A stretch of DNA of 64,000 bases, from the NCBI RefSeq assembly GCF_001439785.1, contig NZ_JYLI01000002.1, positions 124,001 to 188,000 on the forward strand, written 5' to 3'. The translations under genes and the position numbers were made by a program. This DNA is from Pseudomonas poae. Its GTDB lineage: Bacteria; Pseudomonadota; Gammaproteobacteria; Pseudomonadales; Pseudomonadaceae. Under the pieces are notes generated by a model. It searched no databases. It saw only the letters and a program-made list of their open reading frames with translations, and had not been told where the DNA came from. Positions 34,307-42,295 of the stretch are shown here, in pieces; position 1 is the first letter of the stretch; each line of letters opens with the position of its first letter.

Positions 34307-34648
34307 TCACTCCTGCTTGACCGGAGAGATCTTGAGCGCAATCTGGCCACCCACTTTGGACGTGACAAGCGCGCGGTACTGCGTACCGTTTTGAATGCAG
34401 GCGATCAGCCGAATCGCTTTCGGGGATGCGATACCTCCTGCAACGTGTCCATTCCAGACAGCAAGGGCGGAAAGTTCACTGCCTGCGACGCCTACTGTCA
34501 TTTGCAGGGTGTCGCCGACTTTGATCTGCTCAACCACATCGGACTTCGGAGAAGCAAGGTGAGTCTGAAGGTAGAGCCTGTCACAGGCGGTCTCTGTCGG
34601 AGCTCCCGCTATATAGTCCCGGAAAAGCTTGCCATCTGAACCTGACAT
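34307..34648 (-). CDS. Small unknown protein heading the QueC-like operon
   Basis: A 113-residue protein starting M-S-G-S-D-G-K-L-F-R-D-Y at 34648. It has a beta-rich body (I-K-V-G-D-T-L-Q-M-T-V-G-V, A-V-W-N-G-H-V-A-G-G, K-A-I-R-L-I-A-C-I-Q-N-G) and a flexible N-terminus. It is the first gene of the minus-strand operon, four bases ahead of the next start. I recognise no family. Its place beside a QueC-like enzyme makes it a candidate partner or substrate, by analogy only. Confidence 0.7.
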   Translation of the reverse strand: MSGSDGKLFRDYIAGAPTETACDRLYLQTHLASPKSDVVEQIKVGDTLQMTVGVAGSELSALAVWNGHVAGGIASPKAIRLIACIQNGTQYRALVTSKVGGQIALKISPVKQE

Positions 34649-34710
34649 TACGTTCCCCAATATCCCTATGTGAAACAACGCAGCTAATCTTGGCGTCAAA
34701 CCGATGGCTG

Positions 34711-34750
34711 TTGACAGCGGGATGACTAATGCTAGAGTGCCAGCACTCTA
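34711..34750 (+). promoter_or_regulatory. Sigma-70-like promoter overlapped by an 18-bp palindrome
   Basis: TTGACA (34711-34716) and TAGAGT (34733-34738) are separated by 16 bp. The perfect palindrome TAGAGTGCCAGCACTCTA (34733-34750) covers the -10 and start region. It points toward the OLD-type gene at 34882 and lies in the divergent gap with the small gene ending at 34648. A repressor binding here would block initiation. Confidence 0.6.
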
Positions 34751-34881
34751 ACCCTGCCGGCTCCAATTTGCCAATAGGCTACCGAAAGCTGTTGGCGTTA
34801 CGCTCAGGGCTCAAGCATGCCAAGTTCAGCGGTGAACGCTAGCATGGCTCAGTTCGTGCTAACACAGGGCAGTGTTTGCTG

Positions 34882-36759
34882 ATGTCGAAAATCCTCGATT
34901 TTGAGATTAAGAACTACAAAGGCATAGTCAGTACGCGCATTGAGCTCTCAGGCAAGAGTGATACGCCGATTGTGATGCTGATCGGCCTAAACGAAAGTGG
35001 TAAAACTACCATTCTCGAAGCGATATCGCAGTTCGTCAGCAGCGATAAGTCGGTCTCCAGTCTCTACGAATTCAGTCCTGAGAATAACGAAGAGTTCACC
35101 TTCATTCCCGCCAGCCAGAAGGGCTCGTTCAAGGGAACCGTTTCTGTCGCTGCCACGGTGCAGCTGGACGAAGACGAAATAACTGCGATCGAGAAGATGG
35201 CAGAAGAATTCGGGCTTTTAGTCGACAGAGAGGCTTTGGGCAAAAAGTTTCGGATCACCAAAGAAATCAGCTTTGCGAAGAATCCGAAAGGCGAAAGCAC
35301 GGGCAGCCTCGGCTTGGAGCTAAATGCCAAACGGCCAAGGGAATCTGAGTTTGAGCCTTATGCGCACCCTGATAAACCTGACGAGGATTTGTGGGAGCGG
35401 GTCGCCGAGCTGGTGGTTGAGGGTGTGCCAACGGTCGCCTACTTTCCAACATTCCTGATCAATGTGCCTGAGGAAATTGAACTGGCCCCGTTTCAAGGGG
35501 AAAGTTATGAGCAACGGCACTATCGGGAGATCCTAGCAAAGATCATAGCGTCTACAAGTCAAGATGTAGACGAACATATCAACAGGCGCATTGCGCAGTA
35601 CCGTGAGAAAAATGGCCCTCAATGGCTCGATACCTTTTATCGAAGCCATGAAAAGAATCAGATCGACGCAGTGTTCAAGAAGGTCTCGCAAGCGCTGACA
35701 ACTGAGGTCATAGGTGGCTGGCAGCGTGTGTTTTCGCGCGAGACGACAGCAAGACGAATCGAACTGCAGTGGTCTGTTACGGGGGCTGACACACCCACGG
35801 CAATGGTTTCATTTGCTGTGAGCAATGGAGACTCCGATTACAAAGTCAGTGAGCGTTCGATTGGTTTCAGATGGTTTTTCACCTTCCTGCTACTGACACA
35901 GTTCAAGGGTGAAAGCAGCAAGCAAAAGACAATTTATGTGTTCGATGAACCTGCCGCCAACTTGCACAGCCGTGCGCAAGCTGAGCTGTTAAAATATTTT
36001 GATCAGATGGTCGGCAGTGGAGACAAAATCATCTACTCCACCCACAGTCATCATATGGTCGATCCGAGGTGGCTCTCAGGCGCTTACATCGTTGAGAACC
36101 AGTCAGCCAAGCATGATGAAGCAGACGGATATGATCTGGAGTTCCTGCCGGCAAAAATCGCCGCGATCAAGTACAAACAGTTCATAAACAATTTTCCGGG
36201 CCGGACGTATCACTTCCAGCCGGTCTTGGAGAGGCTGCAATATGTCGTTCCAGAGATAGTCGGCTCAGCCCCTTTCGTAATTTTGGAGGGAATCTCGGAT
36301 TACTACGCCTTCAAAACGGCATCGGTCACGTGTGACATCCCGATAAAATTCACGATCGTCCCTGGCGTCGGTTCGAGTGCGCTTGGGAATCTGATCAGCT
36401 TTCTGATGGGGCGAGACGAGAAATTCATCGTTCTCCTAGATGACGACAAAGCCGGTCGACAAGAGCGTGAGCGATACCGGAAAAAGTATCTCCTACCTGA
36501 TCGGCTCGTCATTACTTATGCCGATATTGATACGGCCTATGAGACCGGAGCGCTGGAGTTCCTTGTGGGTGAGGACAGTCTCAGGATTGTCCAAGACAAG
36601 CTGAGCTTGAGTACATTGCCCAGCAAGGATCAGTATGGGCTGTATCTCGCCGAGCAGTACCATAAAGCGGGAGCACGCGCGGGCATCTTCTCCCCGCAAG
36701 GGCTTGAGAATTTACACGCAGTGCTTCGTTTCCTTGCCCGGCAGTTCGAGCAGTCTTGA
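34882..36759 (+). CDS. OLD-family ATPase with TOPRIM nuclease domain
   Basis: About 625 residues. The N-terminal SMC/ABC-type ATPase has F-E-I-K-N-Y-K-G-I at the start, Walker A G-L-N-E-S-G-K-T-T (about 36-44) and Walker B in I-Y-V-F-D-E-P-A-A-N-L-H. The C-terminal TOPRIM domain has acidic residues in V-I-L-E-G-I-S-D-Y-Y (about 474) and V-L-L-D-D-D-K-A-G (about 521). This is the OLD/GajA-like layout used in phage defence. No helicase partner (GajB) is beside it, so it is a stand-alone OLD class. Start ATG at 34882; a TTG lies two codons earlier. Confidence 0.85.
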   Translation: MSKILDFEIKNYKGIVSTRIELSGKSDTPIVMLIGLNESGKTTILEAISQFVSSDKSVSSLYEFSPENNEEFTFIPASQKGSFKGTVSVAATVQLDEDEITAIEKMAEEFGLLVDREALGKKFRITKEISFAKNPKGESTGSLGLELNAKRPRESEFEPYAHPDKPDEDLWERVAELVVEGVPTVAYFPTFLINVPEEIELAPFQGESYEQRHYREILAKIIASTSQDVDEHINRRIAQYREKNGPQWLDTFYRSHEKNQIDAVFKKVSQALTTEVIGGWQRVFSRETTARRIELQWSVTGADTPTAMVSFAVSNGDSDYKVSERSIGFRWFFTFLLLTQFKGESSKQKTIYVFDEPAANLHSRAQAELLKYFDQMVGSGDKIIYSTHSHHMVDPRWLSGAYIVENQSAKHDEADGYDLEFLPAKIAAIKYKQFINNFPGRTYHFQPVLERLQYVVPEIVGSAPFVILEGISDYYAFKTASVTCDIPIKFTIVPGVGSSALGNLISFLMGRDEKFIVLLDDDKAGRQERERYRKKYLLPDRLVITYADIDTAYETGALEFLVGEDSLRIVQDKLSLSTLPSKDQYGLYLAEQYHKAGARAGIFSPQGLENLHAVLRFLARQFEQS

Positions 36760-36840
36760 GTAGATCCGATAGCCCTGGATTTTGATCTTCGTGATCATCT
36801 GCTCTCCTTAGGTGAATGGCATGTCCGATTAGTCGGTGCA

Positions 36841-37107
36841 TTACTCATAGTGGAGCTCACCAAATAGTCCAATCATGAGGTCGCCGTTCAGAATCTCAGA
36901 AGGCAGGGTGACGTACTGGTCAGGATGCCGAGGCAGCGCGTTTCCATCGTGCGGTGCGTTCTTCGTGTGACCTTGAACCTTCTCCCCGTTCTCCTTGATA
37001 TAGGGAAGCACGACGATCCTGCCATGGTTTTTCGATAGGATCGTTCCCTCGTGCCACAAGGTGTTTCCTTCATCGCTGCTAGACTCGCCACCTGTGTTTT
37101 TCACCAC
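36841..37107 (-). CDS. Hypothetical protein, 88 residues
   Basis: Minus-strand frame with GTG start candidates at 37107/37104; the frame stays open a little further upstream without an ATG. Segments such as G-R-I-V-V-L-P-Y-I-K-E-N-G-E-K and D-Q-Y-V-T-L-P-S-E-I-L look protein-like, but no family is recognised and the RBS is weak. It lies between the OLD-type and KAP-type genes. Confidence 0.4.
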   Translation of the reverse strand: MVKNTGGESSSDEGNTLWHEGTILSKNHGRIVVLPYIKENGEKVQGHTKNAPHDGNALPRHPDQYVTLPSEILNGDLMIGLFGELHYE

Positions 37108-37206
37108 CCACCGTGGTACCCCATCGTCCTCATAGACCGCAGAGTCTATCTAAGACTAGCTGCGGCAGCCCGCCCGGTGCCTTGTTACTAAATCATCGGA
37201 GGCCCA

Positions 37207-40200
37207 TCAGGAGAACAGAGCAGCAGCGATCTGCTTCATTTTCCGCTTGATTCCTTTTTTGTTGGCCAAGCCTGCGTACAGATTCGGCAAATCCTCTTTG
37301 CGCGTGGTCACAACCGTCATGTAAGCGTCCACCAGATCTCCGGGGGCCCATAGAGTCAGCTGCTGGTGACGACTATCCAGGAATTGGGCTGCCTCTTCAC
37401 TGCAAGGAGCCTGCGTTCCGATCAAGTTGAAGACTTGAAGCAAACGACCGCCCTCGACTTCATTGATTGGCGTGAATGTCGGGATCAGTGATCCGAAATA
37501 CCCCAGCAGGAATAGCCCTGCCGCCGGAGTGCACTCAGGCTCGTAAAATATTGAACGGAGCTGAGTACCCAACACAGCACGGTCATTCTCGGGCAGAAGT
37601 TTCAACACACGACGCAGCGCATCAATCTGGTGAGAAGGCGGGACAGTGAAGGGCGCTTGCTTGGCGACACCCGAAAGGTGCGCAAGCATTGCGTCGTAGG
37701 CGTGGTTGGTTGTGCTGAACGGCCAATCCAACTCAATCATCCGAACCAACGCCTGAGTTCTTTGTGCCAAATCCTCGGTGATGACATTGCTCCAGCCCGC
37801 AGCATCAAGTTTGGCAAAGCGCTCATCGAAGACGAACTCCCGCATTTTCACCAGCGATGGATAGTCACCATCCAGGATTCTGGTGAGGATCAGAGGGTCA
37901 ATATCTTTGAATTCGGGAAGGTTAGCTGTCGCCAACGTCCTGCCGGCAAACCATTTGAGAAAGTCCCCTTCGCTGTAGCCAAACGTGTCAAGGATCCTGG
38001 TCAGCGCCTCATAATGGTTGTACACCGGTCGTGAATACGGCCATGCAATCTTGCCTGCCCTCAGTTGTCGTACCATTACCGGTGCCATCAGGTTGACAAC
38101 CTCGGACTTCAGGCAGGCCTCGATGAGCTCGCCGCTAGTCACGTTAGACCTGACCAGTGCGTTGAAAAAGTCAGGGGAGTTGGAGAGAGCATCCTCGATC
38201 CCTGGAATACCCGCCAACTCTGTGAACATCCCCTGGCGAAGGAAAATGGTCGCGATAGCGAGCTTGCTCCGGGTGGACTTGATGGCCCCGATGTGAGCAG
38301 CAACCGTAGCGCCAATTTGGATGACGTATTTCCTATAGAAGGCCAACGCTACCCAGTATCTGTCATCAGTTATGTTTGTAGGCAGATGGGTGATGATCTG
38401 AAGTACTTGGGTCTCGTCAAATTGGAAACTCCTGTCGCGACCTTCCAGCTTCAGTCGGCCAAAATACTCCACGAAGCAGGATTCCCATGCATTGTCATCG
38501 AGCGGTGTCAGGTCATATGGAATAGCGGCTGTTGAGCTGACCTGGCGGATCGCGTCCCCAATCCCATCATCATCGAGCGCAAGCTCTGCAACATCAATGA
38601 CCTTCAGATCCTCACGACTGAGGATAAGGTGGAACAGAATTTCGGAGTTACTGAGTGTTCGAGGTTCAAATGGCGCTTCAAGAGCGTCAAGGTAGGCATC
38701 ATAGGTCGAAATGGTCGCGGTCATCCCATCCGCTTCTTCTGGGGCATACGTGAATCCGTGCAACGCATCAAATTCTGATGCCAAGGCTTGCAGCTTGTCC
38801 CTGAAGAGCGCCTTATTCAGCCCCGCCTTTGTCAGAGCCTTGATTGCCGAATAGTAGGCATCATCGCCTTGGATCGTGTTCAGGCGGGCATCACCGCTCA
38901 AGCGGATGGAAGCCTTCGCCAAATATGGAGCAGCATCAAAACCCTCCACCAGCAAGGCCTGATGCAGTGTCAGCAGGAATTCTTTGACAGAGACATCTCC
39001 CTCCAGATAGCGGTTGAAGGAATCCATGAAACCAAAGAAGTGGGTGAGTTCTACGAATTTCTTACCGTCCTGTGCTTCGATCGCAGTTGCCAGTGGCTGG
39101 TCTATGAGCTCCGCGACCGCGATGTCTTTTGAAGTCTGGAAGTGCACCTGCAGTACTTGAATCGGCCACCCGTGGTCTACATCCAGGCCATAAAGGCTGG
39201 TAAGGAGTTGACGTGTCTTGCGCAGGCTCTCGGCGCTGACAGGATCGTTTTCCGTGCTCTGGGCCTGCTCATCGGCTGCCAGGTTTTCAGTCCCTGTGCG
39301 CAGCAGCGTTTCGATAGGCACCGCGTTGTACTTGCAGACAGCGATGTAGGCTGCGATGACCTCTAACTTCGGCTCACCTGCCGTCACAAGAACGGTTGTG
39401 GCCAGATCGTTAATAAAACGCTTCTGCAGCCTCGGGGTGACCAAGCCGTTCGCCATAGGGCTGTGTCGCTTCAGGATCAAGCTGCAGGCGTCAGCTTGAT
39501 CAAGTGACACTGACCCGAAGCTCTGTACCCAAAGAGAGCGGAAGGCATCTTTCCATCCCGATGTAATGACAGGAGGTGCCCTGAACACGACAGGGAACTT
39601 TTTAGCAATGAAGTCCTTCGAATCGTAGCTTTTCTCTTCGTCGCCATTGAGGTACTTCGACACCTTGGTCGAGCAAAACGGAACGATGATGCTCAGGTTG
39701 GTGCTGGTCGAGACAGACGTGAAAATCTCAAGGTCACTCCAGACTGAGCGCAAAGTCTCGCGAGGAAGCCTGTCCAGGTTGTCGATCACAATGATGAAAT
39801 GAGTCCCCGAGACCGCCGCCAGGTGTTGAGCAAGGGTTCGCTTGAGGTCAAGCGGGCTGACTTCTTTGCTGATCTCGATAGTCTCGGTGATGTGATCATC
39901 GGAGCTGCCTTTTAGAATGCTCGACAGATTCCACCGCTTTTTGCCTTTATTGCCTTTCCAGCGGTTGGCGATCATTGCAGCACCGAGAACCAGGCCTGGA
40001 AACAGTATGCCGAGTGCATAGGCCCAGTGCTTCCAGGTGTCCAGGGGTAACTGTTGATGGAGTTGCCCGAGGTAGTCACGAAGCAGTGTCGGACTGAGCA
40101 CCCCGCCTGCGATCAGTAGGATGGCCCAGAGGCTGATGTGGCTTCGGGTGTCTTTGGTGTAACTGACATGTCGACCGAGCGCGATGTCTCTGCTCTTCAG

Positions 40201-40539
40201 CACGCGATCTCTTACCGAAGGTTTCTCACGAGCGGGGATTGCTGCAAGCACCTGATCTGTGAACAGCTCGATGAAATTACTTTTTATTGAGCCTTGGTAA
40301 TTTTGCTCGCAATCAAAAAGCCACAGCCTGGTCGCCGGGTCTTGGGCTGTGATTTTTTTCTCCAGCATCTGCAGGATCGAGCTCTTACCCGAACCGAACT
40401 CACCATCCAGGCCGATTACCTTGTGGTTTTTCGGGTCTCGCAGATAGTTGTTGATCGCCGTAGCAACGCGGTCATGACTCGCGCCCTTGAAGGCATCGAT
40501 CTCTGCGGGGTTTTCACTTTGAAAACTCAGAATATCCAT
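37207..40539 (-). CDS. Large KAP-type P-loop NTPase with membrane segments
   Basis: A 1110-residue protein starting M-D-I-L-S-F-Q-S-E-N at 40539 after AAAGGACTG; the longer upstream frame is rejected. Walker A G-E-F-G-S-G-K-S-S (46-54). Two hydrophobic segments (about 140-160, L-W-A-I-L-L-I-A-G-G-V-L, and about 178-198, L-G-I-L-F-P-G-L-V-L-G-A-A) are inserted in the NTPase domain, as in KAP family proteins. Walker B is F-I-I-V-I-D-N-L-D-R. The ~750-residue C-terminal part is helical and unrecognised. KAP NTPases are associated with membrane complexes and often occur in defence islands. It is a single gene. Confidence 0.8.
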   Translation of the reverse strand: MDILSFQSENPAEIDAFKGASHDRVATAINNYLRDPKNHKVIGLDGEFGSGKSSILQMLEKKITAQDPATRLWLFDCEQNYQGSIKSNFIELFTDQVLAAIPAREKPSVRDRVLKSRDIALGRHVSYTKDTRSHISLWAILLIAGGVLSPTLLRDYLGQLHQQLPLDTWKHWAYALGILFPGLVLGAAMIANRWKGNKGKKRWNLSSILKGSSDDHITETIEISKEVSPLDLKRTLAQHLAAVSGTHFIIVIDNLDRLPRETLRSVWSDLEIFTSVSTSTNLSIIVPFCSTKVSKYLNGDEEKSYDSKDFIAKKFPVVFRAPPVITSGWKDAFRSLWVQSFGSVSLDQADACSLILKRHSPMANGLVTPRLQKRFINDLATTVLVTAGEPKLEVIAAYIAVCKYNAVPIETLLRTGTENLAADEQAQSTENDPVSAESLRKTRQLLTSLYGLDVDHGWPIQVLQVHFQTSKDIAVAELIDQPLATAIEAQDGKKFVELTHFFGFMDSFNRYLEGDVSVKEFLLTLHQALLVEGFDAAPYLAKASIRLSGDARLNTIQGDDAYYSAIKALTKAGLNKALFRDKLQALASEFDALHGFTYAPEEADGMTATISTYDAYLDALEAPFEPRTLSNSEILFHLILSREDLKVIDVAELALDDDGIGDAIRQVSSTAAIPYDLTPLDDNAWESCFVEYFGRLKLEGRDRSFQFDETQVLQIITHLPTNITDDRYWVALAFYRKYVIQIGATVAAHIGAIKSTRSKLAIATIFLRQGMFTELAGIPGIEDALSNSPDFFNALVRSNVTSGELIEACLKSEVVNLMAPVMVRQLRAGKIAWPYSRPVYNHYEALTRILDTFGYSEGDFLKWFAGRTLATANLPEFKDIDPLILTRILDGDYPSLVKMREFVFDERFAKLDAAGWSNVITEDLAQRTQALVRMIELDWPFSTTNHAYDAMLAHLSGVAKQAPFTVPPSHQIDALRRVLKLLPENDRAVLGTQLRSIFYEPECTPAAGLFLLGYFGSLIPTFTPINEVEGGRLLQVFNLIGTQAPCSEEAAQFLDSRHQQLTLWAPGDLVDAYMTVVTTRKEDLPNLYAGLANKKGIKRKMKQIAAALFS

Positions 40540-40997
40540 ACAGTCCTTTGTATCTGATGCGGCTGCCGGTGTGGACGCCCAGGCGCTGTCTGCTTGGCAG
40601 CCGAGGAGGCGTAATATTAGTAGCTGAAACCGCAGTGCGGTGAGGCTGAAAAGAAACGTAAAAGATACGTTGGTGTGTGGCAAATGGCTATCGAATATGA
40701 GGATGCGAGATAGCTTGTGGTGGTTAAGGGATAGTGGGGCGGATGCCTTGATTACGCGAGTTAAGCGTGTCTTGAGAATGGTAGGTTCAAGGAGTATGAG
40801 TGGGGTAAGCGGAGCACAAACCCCGAGCCCAAAGGTGTGAGGATATAAGCCCAAAGGGCCAGGACGACGGCGAGGCCGGCGGCCTGGCTTGCGACAGCCG
40901 TCCCTGGAGGGGTACGCAAGCGCGAGTTCTTTTACCGTCTGTTTCACTACGCTTATTGCATCAGAGACGGGCCCTAATATTTATCTGTTAGCGATGG
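40540..40997. other. Intergenic upstream of KAP gene, carrying structured element copy A
   Basis: About 460 bp holding the promoter side of the KAP-type gene and, at 40807-40926, a GC-rich structured segment. No coding region supported. Confidence 0.5.
40807..40926. repeat. Structured repeat element, copy A
   Basis: Shares an ordered series of blocks with 41902-41995: AAGCGGAGC; GTGAGGAT; AGCCCAAAGGGCC (GGCCCGTAGGGCCC in copy B); CGACAGCCGTCCCT; GGAGGGG; CGCGAG. Several blocks are self-complementary, so a folded RNA or a protein-binding DNA structure is likely. Copy A has an extra GC-rich insert (GGCGAGGCCGGCGGCCTGGC) in the middle. The element is unidentified. Confidence 0.6.
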
Positions 40998-41522
40998 TCA
41001 GGCGAATGATAACTTGCGGCGCATACGCGCATGGGCATACTTTTTTCGCACGCATAACCATACGGCACCGCAAAACACCACGCTGCCCAGTACGTCCATT
41101 GAGAACTGCCCGCCTTGGAAGATGCCACGTGTCTGCATCTGGGCGTACTCCCAGCGAAATGATGCTGCTACGTACATCGAAACAAGCACCACCAGCCACT
41201 GGGTGATGAACACTTCGGAAATGAGGGGTAGAACCTGTCTGCGCACCCCGGTTATCCACCGAGCGCGAATCAAGCTCTTGCGAAAGGGTAGCTTTCTGGC
41301 CTTGGCGAAGAACAGCGCAATCATGAGCAACGCAATCCCAGACGAGGCCAGGGATGAAAGGAAATGCTCGATGAGACTCTGATTGTTGAGCGTGATTGCC
41401 TTGAAGATCGTGTTGACGGTCGCATCCAGCCGGAAGCGACTGACTATCGCCAAAGAGGCGCCTGCGAAGGCGATTAGCAAAGCTACCCAGAAGAGCTGAC
41501 GAGGGAGACCCGGTTTCTGCAT
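40998..41522 (-). CDS. Hypothetical inner-membrane protein
   Basis: A 174-residue protein with four hydrophobic segments (L-F-W-V-A-L-L-I-A-F-A-G-A-S; G-I-A-L-L-M-I-A-L-F-F; F-I-T-Q-W-L-V-V-L-V-S-M-Y-V; V-L-G-S-V-V-F-C-G-A-V-W-L) and Arg/Lys-rich loops. The start ATG at 41522 is preceded by TAGGATGAAAAC, and the SD-like TAGGA contains the stop of the frame upstream. It lies between the two copies of the structured repeat. Function unknown. Confidence 0.65.
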   Translation of the reverse strand: MQKPGLPRQLFWVALLIAFAGASLAIVSRFRLDATVNTIFKAITLNNQSLIEHFLSSLASSGIALLMIALFFAKARKLPFRKSLIRARWITGVRRQVLPLISEVFITQWLVVLVSMYVAASFRWEYAQMQTRGIFQGGQFSMDVLGSVVFCGAVWLCVRKKYAHARMRRKLSFA

Positions 41523-41526
41523 GTTT

Positions 41527-41757
41527 TCATCCTAAAGTGAATTCCCGATCACTGAAAAAGTGATCTAGGGCAAGCTTAAGGACTTCAGGGCGGTGCGCAA
41601 TCCAAAAACCATAGGTCTTTTCCGAAACCTGGCGACCGTGATGGGCCCGATTGCCAAGATGGAGTGCTGATTCAAGATAGGCTCTCGAAAGGGGGAGGCG
41701 GGCCAGTGCTCTGTGGGAACTGTGAATGCGCATGGAGGGCTGAGTCGGCGCGGACAT
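41527..41757 (-). CDS. Hypothetical protein upstream of the membrane protein
   Basis: A 76-residue frame ending five bases before the membrane-protein start, so the pair could be coupled. The C-terminal half (S-R-A-Y-L-E-S-A-L-H-L-G, then V-S-E-K-T-Y-G-F-W-I-A-H-R-P-E-V-L-K-L-A-L) reads like a genuine helical protein; the N-terminal 25 residues are less convincing. No family recognised. Confidence 0.4.
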   Translation of the reverse strand: MSAPTQPSMRIHSSHRALARLPLSRAYLESALHLGNRAHHGRQVSEKTYGFWIAHRPEVLKLALDHFFSDREFTLG

Positions 41758-41901
41758 GTCGGCTTTCGGTGTCGATGTTTAGCGCAAGTGGATATTTCCA
41801 AGCCCCCGAAACCGCCAACCATCTCTCTCCCGTTCAACCTGTCTACACGAGGTTAGCCGAAGCCTAGGGAGGTAGTCCATGATCGTTGGCCAGTGGGCGG
41901 C

Positions 41902-41995
41902 AAGCGGAGCGCCAGGCCGCAAGCTCGAAGGAGTGAGGATGGAGGCCCGTAGGGCCCGGTTCACGACAGCCGTCCCTCTAGGAGGGGCGCGCGAG
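41902..41995. repeat. Structured repeat element, copy B
   Basis: Second copy of the element described at 40807-40926, in the same orientation and more compact. It contains AAGCGGAGC, GAAGGAGTGAGGAT, GGCCCGTAGGGCCC, CGACAGCCGTCCCT, GGAGGGG and CGCGCGAG. It lies about 300 bp from the right end of the island. Confidence 0.6.
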
Positions 41996-42200
41996 CCCCT
42001 TGGCCTCACGCTCCATCGAAATGTGAATCTGAGGGGATCTAGACTACATAGCGGGGCCTGTTGGGGAACGCAAAGATCATGGGTTGTCACTGGTTTCTCA
42101 TATCCGGCTAGCTATCTTCACCCGCACCTCCAATCACCGTAATTTGAAACGAATCACCTTACACGGGCGATGATGAATTTTTTCAATGAAACGCTTGCAA

Positions 42201-42295
42201 GGAAATGTGCAGATAGTTATAATTCACATATGCTAAGCAGCTCGGAACAAGCTTAAGCTAGCGGTAATGTGCAGAATGTCCAAGGGTTAAAGTTG
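42201..42295. repeat. Right terminal inverted-repeat region (attR side)
   Basis: Read on the minus strand from the boundary: a weak TTTAACCC match to the left end, then CTGCACATTACCGC (42274-42261) and further in TCTGCACATTTCC (42213-42201). The equivalents at the left end are CTGCACATTACGC and TCTGCACATTCCG. Motif-to-motif spacing is about 61 bp here and 67 bp on the left. A 10-bp palindrome AGCTTAAGCT (42250-42259) lies between the motifs. Confidence 0.65.

Larger units (their letters stand above)
265..42295. mobile_element. GInt-type genomic island inserted in thyA
   Basis: About 42 kb of lower-G+C DNA separates the two halves of a thyA gene. The left half stops at residues I-R-S-S-D-V-F at about 265 and the right half resumes at L-G-L-P-Y-N at about 42294, which are adjacent residues in an intact ThyA. 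The left end encodes an overlapping operon of three tyrosine recombinase-type proteins plus a small HTH/coiled-coil protein. This is the ginABCD arrangement known from GInts (genomic islands with three integrases) in Pseudomonas and other bacteria. Both ends carry inverted CTGCACATT motif pairs. The cargo covers fluoride and arsenic resistance and defence-like genes. Exact ends are uncertain by a few bases because the junction bases are ambiguous. Confidence 0.85.

Noticed and set aside
28018..34648. Assignment as a type IV CBASS locus
   Set aside because: QueC-like and OGG-like genes are present, but I find no CD-NTase (no G-S-x-x-x-x-T/S D-x-D signature) and no typical CBASS effector in the locus.
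32492..40539. QatABCD system formed by the QueC-like gene and the KAP-type NTPase
   Set aside because: The two are separated by several kilobases, lie in different transcription units and no TatD-like nuclease is present.
40539..40947. N-terminal extension of the KAP-type protein
   Set aside because: The extra 136 codons have irregular composition, overlap the intergenic structured repeat, and a good RBS precedes the ATG at 40539.
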